This document shows positions 1-8,070 of a stretch of DNA of 64,000 nt, piece after piece. The stretch is from Candidatus Neomarinimicrobiota bacterium. Lineage in GTDB: Bacteria > Fidelibacterota > Fidelibacteria > Fidelibacterales > Fidelibacteraceae. Under the pieces are notes generated by a model. It had not been told where the DNA came from. It worked only from the letters and a program-made list of their open reading frames with translations, and made no database searches. The stretch is taken from NCBI GenBank assembly GCA_021157965.1, contig JAGGVO010000004.1:17822-81821 (forward strand), written 5' to 3'. Made by a program: the position numbers and the translations under genes. The stretch's first letter is position 1. Each line of letters starts with the position of its first letter.

Positions 1-89
1 CTTTAAATTATACCGTACCGGGGACGGAAAAAACAATTCGGGACTTTTTAAACGAGTGTCCTGATCAATCACGAGTGGAGAAAATCTGA
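1..89 (+). CDS. folK: 2-amino-4-hydroxy-6-hydroxymethyldihydropteridine pyrophosphokinase, C-terminal end (partial)
   Basis: Only the last 28 codons lie in the window, read in frame from base 3 to a TGA at 87-89. The peptide ends CPDQSRVEKI, which resembles the usual tail of HPPK, the enzyme that adds pyrophosphate to the pterin in folate synthesis. The next gene's ATG follows its stop with no gap, so the two are surely co-transcribed. FolK beside a deoxynucleoside kinase is an arrangement I know from other FCB genomes. The identification rests on a short tail plus context, so it is moderate. Confidence 0.6.
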   Translation, partial: LNYTVPGTEKTIRDFLNECPDQSRVEKI

Positions 90-737
90 ATGCAAAGACC
101 TGCCTATTATATTGCTATTGAAGGGGTTATCGGTGTTGGTAAAACCAGTCTTGCAAGAATTCTTGCACAACGCCTTAATGCACGCCTGATATTGGAGAAA
201 TTTGAGGATAATCCCTTTCTCAGTGATTTTTATAACGACAGGGACCGGTATGCTTTTCAGACACAGATTTTTTTTCTGTTAAGCCGGTATCGTCAACAGA
301 TGGAACTTTTTCAGACGGAGCTCTTTCATAAAAATCTGGTAACAGATTATATGTTCATTAAGGATAAGCTCTTTGCCTATCTCAATCTGAACGAAAAGGA
401 GCTCATGCTGTATGATCAGATGCTGAATCTTCTGATCCGGCAAATTCCCAAACCGGACCTCGTTATCTACCTCCAGGCGGATACGGAACGCCTGATGAAA
501 AATATTGCCAAACGGGGACGGGATTTTGAAAAAAACATAGATGAGGAGTATATTGAAGCACTGAATCAGATGTATAATCAGTTTTTTTTCAGATATAATG
601 AAACTCCCCTGCTTATCATTAATACAACAGATATAGACTTCGTCCATAATGAGGACGATTTAGCGGAAATCTTGAAAACCATTCAAAAACCACCGGCGGG
701 AACCAAATTATACCGGCCGGTGAGGAAACCGTCATGA
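90..737 (+). CDS. Deoxynucleoside kinase (dCK/dGK type)
   Basis: This 215-residue cytoplasmic kinase belongs to the deoxynucleoside kinase family, which phosphorylates deoxyadenosine, deoxyguanosine or deoxycytidine in nucleotide salvage. A P-loop, GVIGVGKT, lies at residues 12-19. The stretches FLSDFYNDRDRYAF and QTQIFFLLSRYRQ match the substrate-binding helices of the family, and LVTDYMF carries the conserved Asp-Tyr. Length is normal for bacterial members (about 205-220). The ATG at 90 has a GGAG-containing site (GTGGAG) upstream and follows the folK stop directly. Which deoxynucleoside is preferred cannot be read from the sequence. Confidence 0.88.
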   Translation: MQRPAYYIAIEGVIGVGKTSLARILAQRLNARLILEKFEDNPFLSDFYNDRDRYAFQTQIFFLLSRYRQQMELFQTELFHKNLVTDYMFIKDKLFAYLNLNEKELMLYDQMLNLLIRQIPKPDLVIYLQADTERLMKNIAKRGRDFEKNIDEEYIEALNQMYNQFFFRYNETPLLIINTTDIDFVHNEDDLAEILKTIQKPPAGTKLYRPVRKPS

Positions 738-940
738 CACGACTTCTTGGATATATTATCGCCATCTATGTGATGGTCATTGTCTACCGGCGCTGGATCA
801 GGCCCGACCTGATTCGATGGCTGGAAAAACATCAGAAAAATCCATCTATCCGGTGTCGGAAATCGGAGCAGGATCCATACCGGAATGATATCCCGAAAGA
901 GGATATCGTGGATGTGGACTATAAAGAAGAGGAAAAGTAA
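734..940 (+). CDS. Small membrane protein with acidic tail, unknown function
   Basis: A 68-residue protein whose ATG overlaps the kinase stop (ATGA), indicating translational coupling. Residues 4-18 form a single hydrophobic segment (LLGYIIAIYVMVIVY), followed by a basic stretch and a charged tail ending DIVDVDYKEEEK. The tail resembles that of short, conserved FCB proteins found beside nucleotide kinases, but I cannot assign a named family. The layout suggests an inner-membrane anchor with a cytoplasmic acidic tail. Confidence 0.6.
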   Translation: MTRLLGYIIAIYVMVIVYRRWIRPDLIRWLEKHQKNPSIRCRKSEQDPYRNDIPKEDIVDVDYKEEEK

Positions 941-1134
941 TCGGACGAAACATCCTCCGGATATTCGTGTCAACCCGCCTGAAGCGCTCTCTGAATAGCT
1001 GAATCATGCCGTACATTGAGGATTGTTTAAATGATTTACAGATGCCGAGGGAAGATTTGAAGAAACTCAAATTATCATTTTTTTCAATCGTCTTTGATGT
1101 TGTGTTTTTTGTGCAGGAAAGAACAATATATTGA
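941..1134. other. Gene-poor spacer before a terminator
   Basis: About 190 bases separate the small membrane protein from a strong stem-loop. The longest plus-strand reading frame is a 42-codon ATG frame at 1006-1134 with no similarity I recognise and no ribosome site. It could be the 3' untranslated end of the upstream operon or a small RNA that ends at the stem-loop. I see no tRNA or known RNA fold. Confidence 0.3.
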
Positions 1135-1175
1135 AAAGCCCCGTGCAAAATACTTCGCGGGGCTTTTTATTTATT
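1132..1175. terminator. Bidirectional rho-independent terminator
   Basis: The arms AAAAGCCCCG and CGGGGCTTTT form a 10-bp stem around a 14-base loop, followed on the plus strand by TTTATTTATTTTTT. Read on the minus strand, the same stem is followed by CAATATATTG after four T residues. It lies downstream of both the plus-strand folK-kinase block and the minus-strand frr, so it probably ends both transcripts. Confidence 0.85.
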
Positions 1176-1233
1176 TTTTCAGAGGTCTTCGGAGAATGTA
1201 TGATTCAACTGATTTTGAGATGAAATGTATCGG

Positions 1234-1797
1234 TCAAATATGGTCTTCCAGGATTTCTTTTTCTTTCATTTCGAAAATTTGATCAATTTTAGCAATATGT
1301 TCATCTGTGATTTTCTGAATTTCATCCAGTCCGTCTGCAGCATTGTCTTTTGAAATATCGCCATCTTTTTCCATTTTCTTGATATGTTCGTTGAATTCCC
1401 GGCGGACATTCCGGATGCTGATCCGTCCTTCTTCGGCTATCTTGCTCACAACACGGGAGAGATCTTTCCGCCGTTCATCAGACATGGGGGGAATGGGGAG
1501 GCGGATAACCTGTCCGTCATTTGCAGGCGTGAGTCCAAGGGAACTGGCCAGAATCGCTTTTTCAATTATGGGAAGCATGTTCTTCTCCCAAGGTTGAATC
1601 ACCAGGAGTCTTGCTTCGGGGACTGTAATATTGGCAACCTGGTTCAGGGGAGTGGGATTGCCGTAATATTCCACCTTGATTCCGTCCAGTAAGGCTGTTG
1701 AAGCCCGACCTGTCCGGATGGATGCCAGCTCATGACGAATCACTTCAACGGATTTATCCATTTTGGTTTTGCATTTCTTGTACAATGATTCCAGCAT
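1234..1797 (-). CDS. frr: Ribosome recycling factor
   Basis: A 187-residue cytoplasmic protein, close to the normal 185. With EF-G it splits post-termination ribosomes. The RRF signature is clear: ELASIRTGRAS near residues 24-34, NVRREFNEHIKKMEKDG near 130-146, and a C-terminal helix of the three-helix bundle. The start is supported by TAGGAGGT 6 bases upstream. It is the last gene of the rplM-rpsI-rpsB-tsf-pyrH-frr operon and is followed by the bidirectional terminator. Confidence 0.97.
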   Translation of the reverse strand: MLESLYKKCKTKMDKSVEVIRHELASIRTGRASTALLDGIKVEYYGNPTPLNQVANITVPEARLLVIQPWEKNMLPIIEKAILASSLGLTPANDGQVIRLPIPPMSDERRKDLSRVVSKIAEEGRISIRNVRREFNEHIKKMEKDGDISKDNAADGLDEIQKITDEHIAKIDQIFEMKEKEILEDHI

Positions 1798-1799
1798 TC

Positions 1800-2513
1800 T
1801 TAACCTCCTAAGATTGTTCCGATTGGTTCACCCTTGATGACTCTGAGTAAATGTCCCGGTTTTTTGAAATTAAAAACAATAATAGGGATTTTATTTTCAC
1901 GGCAAAGGGCGATGGCACTCAGATCCATGACTTTCAAATTCCGTTCAATAGCTTCTTCATAGCTGATAGTTGTATAATGTACGGCATCTGAATGGGTTAC
2001 AGGGTCCTTGTCATAGATGCCATCTACCTTTGTTCCTTTCAACAGGGCATCTACATTCATTTCGGCAGCACGTAGAGCTGCAGCCGAATCCGTAGTAAAA
2101 AAAGGATTCCCTGTCCCTGCGGCAAAAATCAGCACCCGTCCTTTTTCCAAATGACGCAGGGCCCTCCGGCGAATGAAAGGTTCGGCAACCTGTGTAATAC
2201 TGATGGCCGTCTGAACCCGGGTCGGGATACCGGATTTTTCCAGGGCGTCCTGAATCGCCAGAGCATTGATTACAGTTCCCAGCATTCCCATGTAATCGCC
2301 GGCCACCCTTTCAATATTCCGGGTGTTGGCGCCGCCTCTGAAAATATTTCCCCCGCCGATAACCAGGCAGACTTCAAGGCCTTCGTCGACAACTGTTTTG
2401 ATCTCTCTGGCAAAATAGGAGACAACAGAGGGATCGATCCCTGTCCCGTTTTCACCGGCAAGGATCTCTCCACTCAACTTTAATAAAATCCGTTGGTAAG
2501 GAAGGTCTGACAC
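1800..2513 (-). CDS. pyrH: Uridylate (UMP) kinase
   Basis: A 237-residue hexameric UMP kinase of the amino-acid kinase fold, converting UMP to UDP in pyrimidine nucleotide synthesis. Visible signatures are LKLSGEILAG near the N-terminus, the GGGNIFRG loop, and AAGTGNPFFTTDSAAALRA in the UMP-binding region. The start is GTG at 2513, supported by AAAGGAG with six bases of spacing. The gene lies between tsf and frr, its normal neighbours in most bacteria. Confidence 0.97.
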   Translation of the reverse strand: MSDLPYQRILLKLSGEILAGENGTGIDPSVVSYFAREIKTVVDEGLEVCLVIGGGNIFRGGANTRNIERVAGDYMGMLGTVINALAIQDALEKSGIPTRVQTAISITQVAEPFIRRRALRHLEKGRVLIFAAGTGNPFFTTDSAAALRAAEMNVDALLKGTKVDGIYDKDPVTHSDAVHYTTISYEEAIERNLKVMDLSAIALCRENKIPIIVFNFKKPGHLLRVIKGEPIGTILGG

Positions 2514-2542
2514 AACAGACTCCTTTACTTATGTGAGATGAA

Positions 2543-3142
2543 TTAGTTGTTTTCTCCCAAAACAAACCGTGAAAAACGGGCGATCTGAATGTTTTCACCC
2601 AGTTTGCCAATGGTCTCTTTCAGATATGTCTCAACTGTTTTTTCAGGATCTTTGAAAAAGGGCTGTTCAAGGAGGACATTTTCTTTATAGAATTTTTCCA
2701 GTTTACCTGTGACTATCTTTTCGGCGATATGTTCCGGTTTTCCCTGATTGATCACCTGTTCCTTGTAGATGGCTTTTTCCCGCTCAATCACTGCAGGGGC
2801 CACATCTTCCCGGGTAACGGCCAGGGGGGCGGAAGCGGCAATCTGCATTGCCACATTTTTTACGAAATTCTGAAATTCCGGGGTATTTGCCACAAAATCA
2901 GTCTCGCAATTGACTTCGACCAATGTCCCCAGTTTGCTGCCCTGATGAATATAGGCATGGATCAACCCCTCGTTTACGGCGCGGGAAGCTTTCTTTTCAG
3001 CTTTGGCGATTCCCTGCGCACGAAGATAATCAACAGCTTTCTCAAGGTCACCATCTGTTTTATTTAAAGCTTTTTTGCAATCCATCATTCCGGCACCGGT
3101 TTTATCCCGAAGCTCTTTTACCATTGCGGCTGTTATGGTCAT
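2543..3142 (-). CDS. tsf: Translation elongation factor Ts (short form)
   Basis: EF-Ts exchanges GDP for GTP on EF-Tu. The N-terminal UBA-like domain (LRDKTGAGMMDCKKAL, residues 11-26) and the TDFV motif of the core (ETDFVAN, about residue 80) are present. At 199 residues it is much shorter than the roughly 280 of E. coli and resembles the short form of Thermus and several other phyla, with only one core subdomain before the C-terminal module. An AAGGAG site precedes the ATG. Confidence 0.96.
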   Translation of the reverse strand: MTITAAMVKELRDKTGAGMMDCKKALNKTDGDLEKAVDYLRAQGIAKAEKKASRAVNEGLIHAYIHQGSKLGTLVEVNCETDFVANTPEFQNFVKNVAMQIAASAPLAVTREDVAPAVIEREKAIYKEQVINQGKPEHIAEKIVTGKLEKFYKENVLLEQPFFKDPEKTVETYLKETIGKLGENIQIARFSRFVLGENN

Positions 3143-3157
3143 ATTCGCGACTCCTTT

Positions 3158-3967
3158 TTATTCAACTTCTTCCACATCTGCTACCGTTTCTTTTTCTACG
3201 TTAGCTTCAACAGGTTTCTGATGTCTTTTTTTTGGGGCTGTTTCAATCTTTTTTTCTGCTTTTTCTTCAGCTTTCTCTTTTTTGCTGCTTTTTCCTTCCA
3301 GGGCGGCGTCGGCCAGGCGACGGGTAATCAGCTGAATGGTCCGGATGGAATCATCATTGGCCGGGATGGGATAATCAATGACCGACGGATCGGCATTGGT
3401 ATCAATCAGGGCAATAATGGGGATATCCAGTTTCCGGGCTTCTGCGACGGCAATCTTTTCATGAACCGTGTCCACAATGAAAAGAGCATCGGGAAGTTTC
3501 TTCATATCCTTGATTCCCCGGTGCAGGGATTCCAGCTTCTCCTTTTCCCGCATCAGTCCCAAAATCTCTTTTTTCGTCAGATTGGCCCATGCCTCTTCAT
3601 TTTCACTGTCCCGTTGAAGCTGCATCATCCTCCGGATGGACCGCTTGATGGTGATAAAATTGGTGAGAGTCCCGCCAAGCCAGCGTTCGGTGATATAATG
3701 ATTCTTGCAGCGGATGGCTTCATCTTCAATGACAGAACGGGCTTGCTTCTTGGTCCCGACAAAGAGGATCTCGCCTCCCTGGCGGGAAAGGTTGCTGACA
3801 AATTCAGCCGCTTCTTCCATAGCCTGAATGGTTTTTTTTAAATCAATTATATGAATCCCGTTCTTTTCCATGAAGATATAATCTTTCATGGCAGGATTCC
3901 ATTTTGAAGCCAGGTGACCAAAATGGGCACCGGTTCCTAATAATGTTTCAATGGTAATTGTATTCAT
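3158..3967 (-). CDS. rpsB: 30S ribosomal protein S2
   Basis: A 269-residue S2. The N-terminus carries [19 protein letters not shown], followed by the canonical IDLKKT and [12 protein letters not shown] stretches and the [18 protein letters not shown] region. The last 40 or so residues are a Lys/Glu/Ala-rich extension typical of FCB and some other S2 proteins and probably disordered. It precedes tsf, the near-universal arrangement. GGAG lies upstream of the ATG. Confidence 0.97.
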   Translation of the reverse strand: MNTITIETLLGTGAHFGHLASKWNPAMKDYIFMEKNGIHIIDLKKTIQAMEEAAEFVSNLSRQGGEILFVGTKKQARSVIEDEAIRCKNHYITERWLGGTLTNFITIKRSIRRMMQLQRDSENEEAWANLTKKEILGLMREKEKLESLHRGIKDMKKLPDALFIVDTVHEKIAVAEARKLDIPIIALIDTNADPSVIDYPIPANDDSIRTIQLITRRLADAALEGKSSKKEKAEEKAEKKIETAPKKRHQKPVEANVEKETVADVEEVE

Positions 3968-3985
3968 GAGATCTCCAAAAGACGG

Positions 3986-4378
3986 TTAACGTTTCGAGAA
4001 CTGGAATGCACGGCGGGCGCCACGCAGACCGTATTTCTTCCGTTCAACACGACGCGGATCACGGGTCAGAAAACCTGCGGATTTTAATACCGGCCGTGCT
4101 TCGGGATTCACAAGTGTCAAAGCTCTGCTCAGTCCGTGACGGACCGCGCCGGCTTGTCCAGTGGGACCTCCACCCTGAACGGTGACAATGATATCATAAG
4201 CGTTCCCGAATTTGATTAACTCCAACGGCTGCCTTACAATCATCTGGGATGTTTCACGTCCGAAATACTCTTCAAGAGGCCGTTTGTTGACTGTGATTTT
4301 ACCGGTACCGGGACGAAGCCGTACCCTGGCAACTGCTGATTTTCTGCGTCCAACGGCAATATATTCGTTCTTAAGCAT
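3986..4378 (-). CDS. rpsI: 30S ribosomal protein S9
   Basis: A 130-residue S9 with [15 protein letters not shown] near the start and the invariant basic C-terminus ending QFSKR, which reaches toward the P-site tRNA. I place the start at the ATG at 4378. A GTG two codons upstream (4384) is also in frame but sits only four bases from the AAGGAG site, while the ATG has the usual ten-base spacing. Its start overlaps the end of rplM by eight bases, so the two are translationally coupled. Confidence 0.96.
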   Translation of the reverse strand: MLKNEYIAVGRRKSAVARVRLRPGTGKITVNKRPLEEYFGRETSQMIVRQPLELIKFGNAYDIIVTVQGGGPTGQAGAVRHGLSRALTLVNPEARPVLKSAGFLTRDPRRVERKKYGLRGARRAFQFSKR

Positions 4379-4823
4379 TGTCACTCAACTCCTTTTTTAA
4401 ATTCAGGGTTTCGGGCATTTGCGCCTGATGCGGGTGCTCAGGCCCGCTGTATACCTTCAGCTTCTTGATCAGCTGACGGCCCAGACGGTTGTGGGGAAGC
4501 ATGCCCCTGACGGCACGGGTGATGATCTCTTCAGGATGGCTTGAACGCAACACCTTCAGAGATGTATACCGGGTACCTCCCGGATATCCTGTATGACGAA
4601 AATATTGCTTGTACGACTCCTTGTTTCCTGTTAATCGTACCTTTTCCGCATTGATGATAATGACAAAATCCCCCGTATCCATGTGGGGGGTGAATGTGGG
4701 TTTGTGTTTGCCCCTCAATATCTGGGCAACCTCACTGGATAAGCGACCCAAAACCAGATCCGTGGCATCAACAATAAACCACTTTCGTTCGATCTCTGAC
4801 GGTTTTGCCGTATACGTTTTCAA
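4371..4823 (-). CDS. rplM: 50S ribosomal protein L13
   Basis: L13 organises 23S rRNA early in 50S assembly. The motifs [37 protein letters not shown] and [13 protein letters not shown] are canonical. The reading frame is open further upstream to a GTG at 4856, but I place the start at TTG 4823. A perfect GGAGG lies eight bases before it, and translation from there gives [15 protein letters not shown], the usual L13 N-terminus, and 150 residues. It is the first gene of the operon. Confidence 0.95.
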   Translation of the reverse strand: MKTYTAKPSEIERKWFIVDATDLVLGRLSSEVAQILRGKHKPTFTPHMDTGDFVIIINAEKVRLTGNKESYKQYFRHTGYPGGTRYTSLKVLRSSHPEEIITRAVRGMLPHNRLGRQLIKKLKVYSGPEHPHQAQMPETLNLKKELSDNA

Positions 4824-4960
4824 ATCGAATTCCTCCGTTTGTGTGACTCTCTTCACCCGGAGCCACCGTGATTGTGCTCAAAACATTTCCGGGACTGCGT
4901 TTCAAGCTTGAAAATTTAATAATGGAATAAATCATTTACCAACATCTTTTTCTTTTATTA

Positions 4961-4989
4961 TTAGTAGCTTCGCCCGTATTATTTGACAA
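4961..4989 (-). promoter_or_regulatory. Candidate promoter of the rplM ribosomal operon
   Basis: On the minus strand, TTGTCA (4989-4984) is separated by 17 bases from TACTAA (4966-4961), within an AT-rich run. The -35 box matches sigma-70 consensus at five of six positions and the -10 box is weaker. It would give a leader of about 130 bases before the TTG start of rplM, long enough for L13-type autoregulation, though I do not recognise a specific leader fold. Confidence 0.4.
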
Positions 4990-5016
4990 ATTTTCCGGCA
5001 GGTCCCGGGATAAATC
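4983..5016 (+). promoter_or_regulatory. Candidate promoter of the yicC block
   Basis: TTGACA at 4983-4988 matches the sigma-70 -35 consensus exactly. The best -10 candidates, GATAAA (5009-5014) and TAAATC (5011-5016), are 20 or more bases away, longer than ideal. The -35 overlaps the opposed -35 of the ribosomal promoter. Confidence 0.3.
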
Positions 5017-5094
5017 ATTAAAAAACAAATGAATTCCGTTTCCTGGTAACGGAAAAATACTTAACTTTCTGCCCCAAAAGACGGAGACCCGGAT

Positions 5095-5970
5095 ATGCTC
5101 AGTATGACAGGTTTCGGAAAAGCAGAAGGTACCTATCACAGCATCCGGTTCACGGTGGAAGTGAAATCCGTGAACAGCCGGTATCTGGATGTCGTTACCG
5201 TGATTCCCCGAAAAGTCGCGTTCCTTGAAAATCCCATCCGGGACTATCTGACGAAAAGACTGAAACGAGGCAAAATTCTTTTTATCCTGAATCTGACGGG
5301 GGATACCGGTGAAATCAGTTACTTTCAATTGAATGAGAAACTCCTCCGAAACCTTCTGGATCTGAAAAGTATCCTCAAAGAAAAATTTGATGTGGAGGGT
5401 ACACTCACCGTCACCGATATTCTCTCCCGGGAGGATGTGGTGGAACTGATGGATACAGCCGTGGAAGAAGAAGCACTGGCTAAAGCAATCCTGAATACAA
5501 CCGATACGGCCATGGCCCATCTGGAAGCCATGCAAAGACAGGAAGGGGAATACCTGAAAGAACAGTTTGAACGGGACCTGCAAAGTATGTCCCGTGAAAT
5601 CGATAAGATTGATTCACTCCGGCAGATCAATCTGGACCAACATGTAACTGCCATGGAGGAGCGGGTGGCAAAGCTGATGAATCAGTACACCCTGGATGAA
5701 GCCCGGATGTATCAGGAGATTGCCCTTCTCGCTGATAAACTGGATGTTTCTGAAGAGATCCAGCGTTTTAAAAGCCATTTGCTCCAATTCAAAGCATACC
5801 TGAATGAACAGGATTCCGTGGGGAAAAGGTGTAATTTTCTCCTTCAGGAAATGCATCGCGAGGTGAATACCCTGGGGAATAAGGTAGCTAATGCCGATAT
5901 TTCCCAGCGGGTAGTGGAAATTAAAAACCGGATCGAAATAATTCGTGAGCAGGTTCAGAATATCCAATGA
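5095..5970 (+). CDS. yicC: YicC/YloC family endoribonuclease
   Basis: A 291-residue protein of the YicC/YloC family, whose members cut RNA and are linked to small-RNA turnover and stationary-phase fitness. The N-terminal signature MLSMTGFGKAEG and EVKSVNSRYLDV (residues 21-32) are characteristic. The C-terminal DUF1732 half contains SHLLQFKAYL and the conserved GKRCNFLLQEMHREVNTLGN stretch. GGAG precedes the ATG by eight bases. It is followed by gmk with a four-base overlap, the typical yicC-gmk-rpoZ-coaBC order. Confidence 0.95.
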   Translation: MLSMTGFGKAEGTYHSIRFTVEVKSVNSRYLDVVTVIPRKVAFLENPIRDYLTKRLKRGKILFILNLTGDTGEISYFQLNEKLLRNLLDLKSILKEKFDVEGTLTVTDILSREDVVELMDTAVEEEALAKAILNTTDTAMAHLEAMQRQEGEYLKEQFERDLQSMSREIDKIDSLRQINLDQHVTAMEERVAKLMNQYTLDEARMYQEIALLADKLDVSEEIQRFKSHLLQFKAYLNEQDSVGKRCNFLLQEMHREVNTLGNKVANADISQRVVEIKNRIEIIREQVQNIQ

Positions 5971-6536
5971 AACAAGGTGTACTCATTCTTTTTGCCGCTC
6001 ACAGCGGTGCAGGCAAGACAACCATCATTCGGGAACTCTTGCGACGTCATCCTGACTGGTTTTTTTCTGTTTCGGCAACAACCCGCCGACCCCGGACAGG
6101 GGAAGTGGACGGACAAGATTATCACTTTGTGTCAAGGGATGTTTTTCAGAACATGATCCGTGAAAAGAAACTGCTCGAATTTGAAGAGGTCCACGGTGAA
6201 TATTACGGTACCCCGGCAGAACCGGTTCGTCAGGCTCTGGAAGATGGGAAGGTGTGCATTTTTGACCTGGATGTCAAAGGTGCCATGAGTATTAAGAAAC
6301 AATATCCGGAACAATCCCTCTCCATCTTTATTGAAGTCCCGGATGTGAATCTATTAAGGGAAAGACTCATAAACCGGAAAACCGAAACGCCGGAACAGAT
6401 AGAAAAACGTCTTTCCAGGATCTCCCTGGAAACAGCGATGAAGGATGCATTTGATGAAGTCGTTATCAACGAACGGCTTGAAAAGGCAGTCCATAAAACA
6501 GAAACATTGATCAAACAGATAAAGGAAAGGTGCTAA
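5967..6536 (+). CDS. gmk: Guanylate kinase
   Basis: A 189-residue guanylate kinase converting GMP to GDP. The P-loop is HSGAGKTT at about residues 12-19, slightly unusual because most family members have GPSGVGKST. The GMP-binding region is conserved: SATTRRPRTGEVDGQDYHFV, then EFEEVHGEYYGTP. The ATG overlaps the yicC stop (ATGA). Confidence 0.96.
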   Translation: MKQGVLILFAAHSGAGKTTIIRELLRRHPDWFFSVSATTRRPRTGEVDGQDYHFVSRDVFQNMIREKKLLEFEEVHGEYYGTPAEPVRQALEDGKVCIFDLDVKGAMSIKKQYPEQSLSIFIEVPDVNLLRERLINRKTETPEQIEKRLSRISLETAMKDAFDEVVINERLEKAVHKTETLIKQIKERC

Positions 6537-6866
6537 ATGTCAAAAGATGGATTCAAATACGAAGGTGACAGACCCGAAGATATCTTTGAAGCAATCATTG
6601 TTATGGCAAAACGGGCGCGTCAGATCAACCAGCGGCGAGCTGATAAATTCACACTCCGTCCCTATCAGGTATCTGAAGGGGAAGAAGAAGTTGAACAGGA
6701 AGCTTTGTACGATGATTTCGACTTCGACAGCCTGGAAAAGCCAACAACCATGGCTATGCGTCAGTATGCCGATCAGGAAATTGAATATGAATACAGTGAT
6801 CCTGATGAAGGGTATGAAGATTTGGAAGACGAAACCATGTTTGATATGGATGATCATCTGATTTAA
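6537..6866 (+). CDS. rpoZ: RNA polymerase omega subunit
   Basis: A 109-residue protein directly after gmk and overlapping coaBC by one base, the usual place for rpoZ. It has an omega/Rpb6-like core: VMAKRARQINQRRADK (residues 22-37) and EKPTTMAMRQYADQEIEYEY (about 67-86). Unlike the 91-residue E. coli protein it has an acidic insert between these parts and an acidic tail, as in Bacteroidetes-type omega. It promotes assembly of beta-prime into polymerase. Confidence 0.88.
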   Translation: MSKDGFKYEGDRPEDIFEAIIVMAKRARQINQRRADKFTLRPYQVSEGEEEVEQEALYDDFDFDSLEKPTTMAMRQYADQEIEYEYSDPDEGYEDLEDETMFDMDDHLI

Positions 6867-8065
6867 TGGATGCCCTGAGAGAAAAAAGGATTCTTGTGGG
6901 AATAACGGGCGGGATCGCCGTATACAAGGCGGCATCCCTCGTCCGCAGACTCACACACGATTATGCCTGTAATGTACAGGTGGTCATGACGGAACATGCC
7001 CTGGAATTTATGACTCCTTTGACCTTCGAGACCTTTACCGACAAACCGGTTCTTACCAGTATGTGGAAATCGGGAGGAAAGGTGTCAACTCGCCATATTG
7101 ATCTTGTCGCTGCTGCAGACATGCTTTTGATTGTCCCCGCCACGGCCAATATTGTGGGTAAAGCCGCTTCAGGCATTGGGGACGACTTGTTAAGTACTAT
7201 GATTCTGGCGGTTGCTCCTGAAAAATGCTTTTTTGCCCTGGCGATGAATACCCGTATGTATGAGAATCCCTTTTTCCGGAAAAACCGGAAAGCGCTCCTC
7301 GATGCCGGTTACGGGATTATTGAACCGGAAACCGGTCCTCTTGCTTCCCGGACTGAAGGAGAAGGGAAAGGGCGACTGGCGGATGAAAAGGAAATTCTTG
7401 CTGAAATGAACGACTATTTTACCTTCAGGGGAATGCTGAAGGGAAAAAAGGTTTTAGTCAGCGGGGGACCTACCCGGGAATACCTGGATGATATTCGTTT
7501 CATCTCAAATCCTTCCTCAGGAAAAATGGGGATAGCCCTGGCCCGGGCTGCTGCCCTGGCCGGAGCCGAGGTGACATTGGTTCTGGGGCCGGGCAATATT
7601 GAAGCTGAAGGTCCGTATACGACAATCCGGGTGAATACGGCCGATGAAATGGCCCATGAACTGTTGTCCCGTTATGAAAAAGCTCACCTGGTGATGATGG
7701 CTGCGGCAGTGGAAGATATCCGCCCGGAAAAACAGGAAGGAAAAGTTAAAAAACAAGCTATTCCTTCGCAGATCAAGCTATCTGCCACTACTGATATCCT
7801 CCGGGAGATGGGAAAAAGAAAAACAGATCAGATTCTGGTGGGATTCAGTGTGGAAATCAAAGATGAAGAGGCAGCATCCCTCCGCAAACTGAAAGAAAAA
7901 AACCTGGATTTTATTGTAATCAATAACCCCATAAAAAAAGGCGCAGCCTTCGGACATGATACCAATGAGTGTATCATACTGGGAAAGGATGGCTTGCGTG
8001 TTGAAATACCATTAATGTCTAAACGGAAACTGGCAAAGAAAATTCTTTCATTGATTGCCGGATAA
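6866..8065 (+). CDS. coaBC: Bifunctional phosphopantothenoylcysteine synthetase/decarboxylase
   Basis: A 399-residue fusion that makes 4'-phosphopantetheine from phosphopantothenate and cysteine for CoA synthesis. The N-terminal flavoprotein CoaC half has GITGGIAVYKA (residues 11-21), the active-site His in STRHIDL and the family motif AMNTRMYENP. The C-terminal CoaB half starts near residue 190 with VLVSGGPTREYLDDIRFISN. The decarboxylase loop reads LASRTEGEGKGRL, with Ser where E. coli CoaC has its active Cys; I recall Ser at this place in Bacteroidetes too. The start overlaps the rpoZ stop (TAATG). Confidence 0.94.
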   Translation: MDALREKRILVGITGGIAVYKAASLVRRLTHDYACNVQVVMTEHALEFMTPLTFETFTDKPVLTSMWKSGGKVSTRHIDLVAAADMLLIVPATANIVGKAASGIGDDLLSTMILAVAPEKCFFALAMNTRMYENPFFRKNRKALLDAGYGIIEPETGPLASRTEGEGKGRLADEKEILAEMNDYFTFRGMLKGKKVLVSGGPTREYLDDIRFISNPSSGKMGIALARAAALAGAEVTLVLGPGNIEAEGPYTTIRVNTADEMAHELLSRYEKAHLVMMAAAVEDIRPEKQEGKVKKQAIPSQIKLSATTDILREMGKRKTDQILVGFSVEIKDEEAASLRKLKEKNLDFIVINNPIKKGAAFGHDTNECIILGKDGLRVEIPLMSKRKLAKKILSLIAG

Positions 8066-8070
8066 TAATT

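Larger units (their letters stand above)
4824..5094. other. Divergent intergenic region between rplM and yicC
   Basis: This 271-base region holds the leaders and promoters of the ribosomal operon (minus) and the long yicC block (plus). Opposed -35 candidates overlap around TTTGACAAA at 4982-4990. A 7-bp inverted repeat (TTCCGTT / AACGGAA) lies at about 5034-5054 without a T-run and could be an operator or a leader hairpin. I see no protein-coding frame. Confidence 0.5.
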
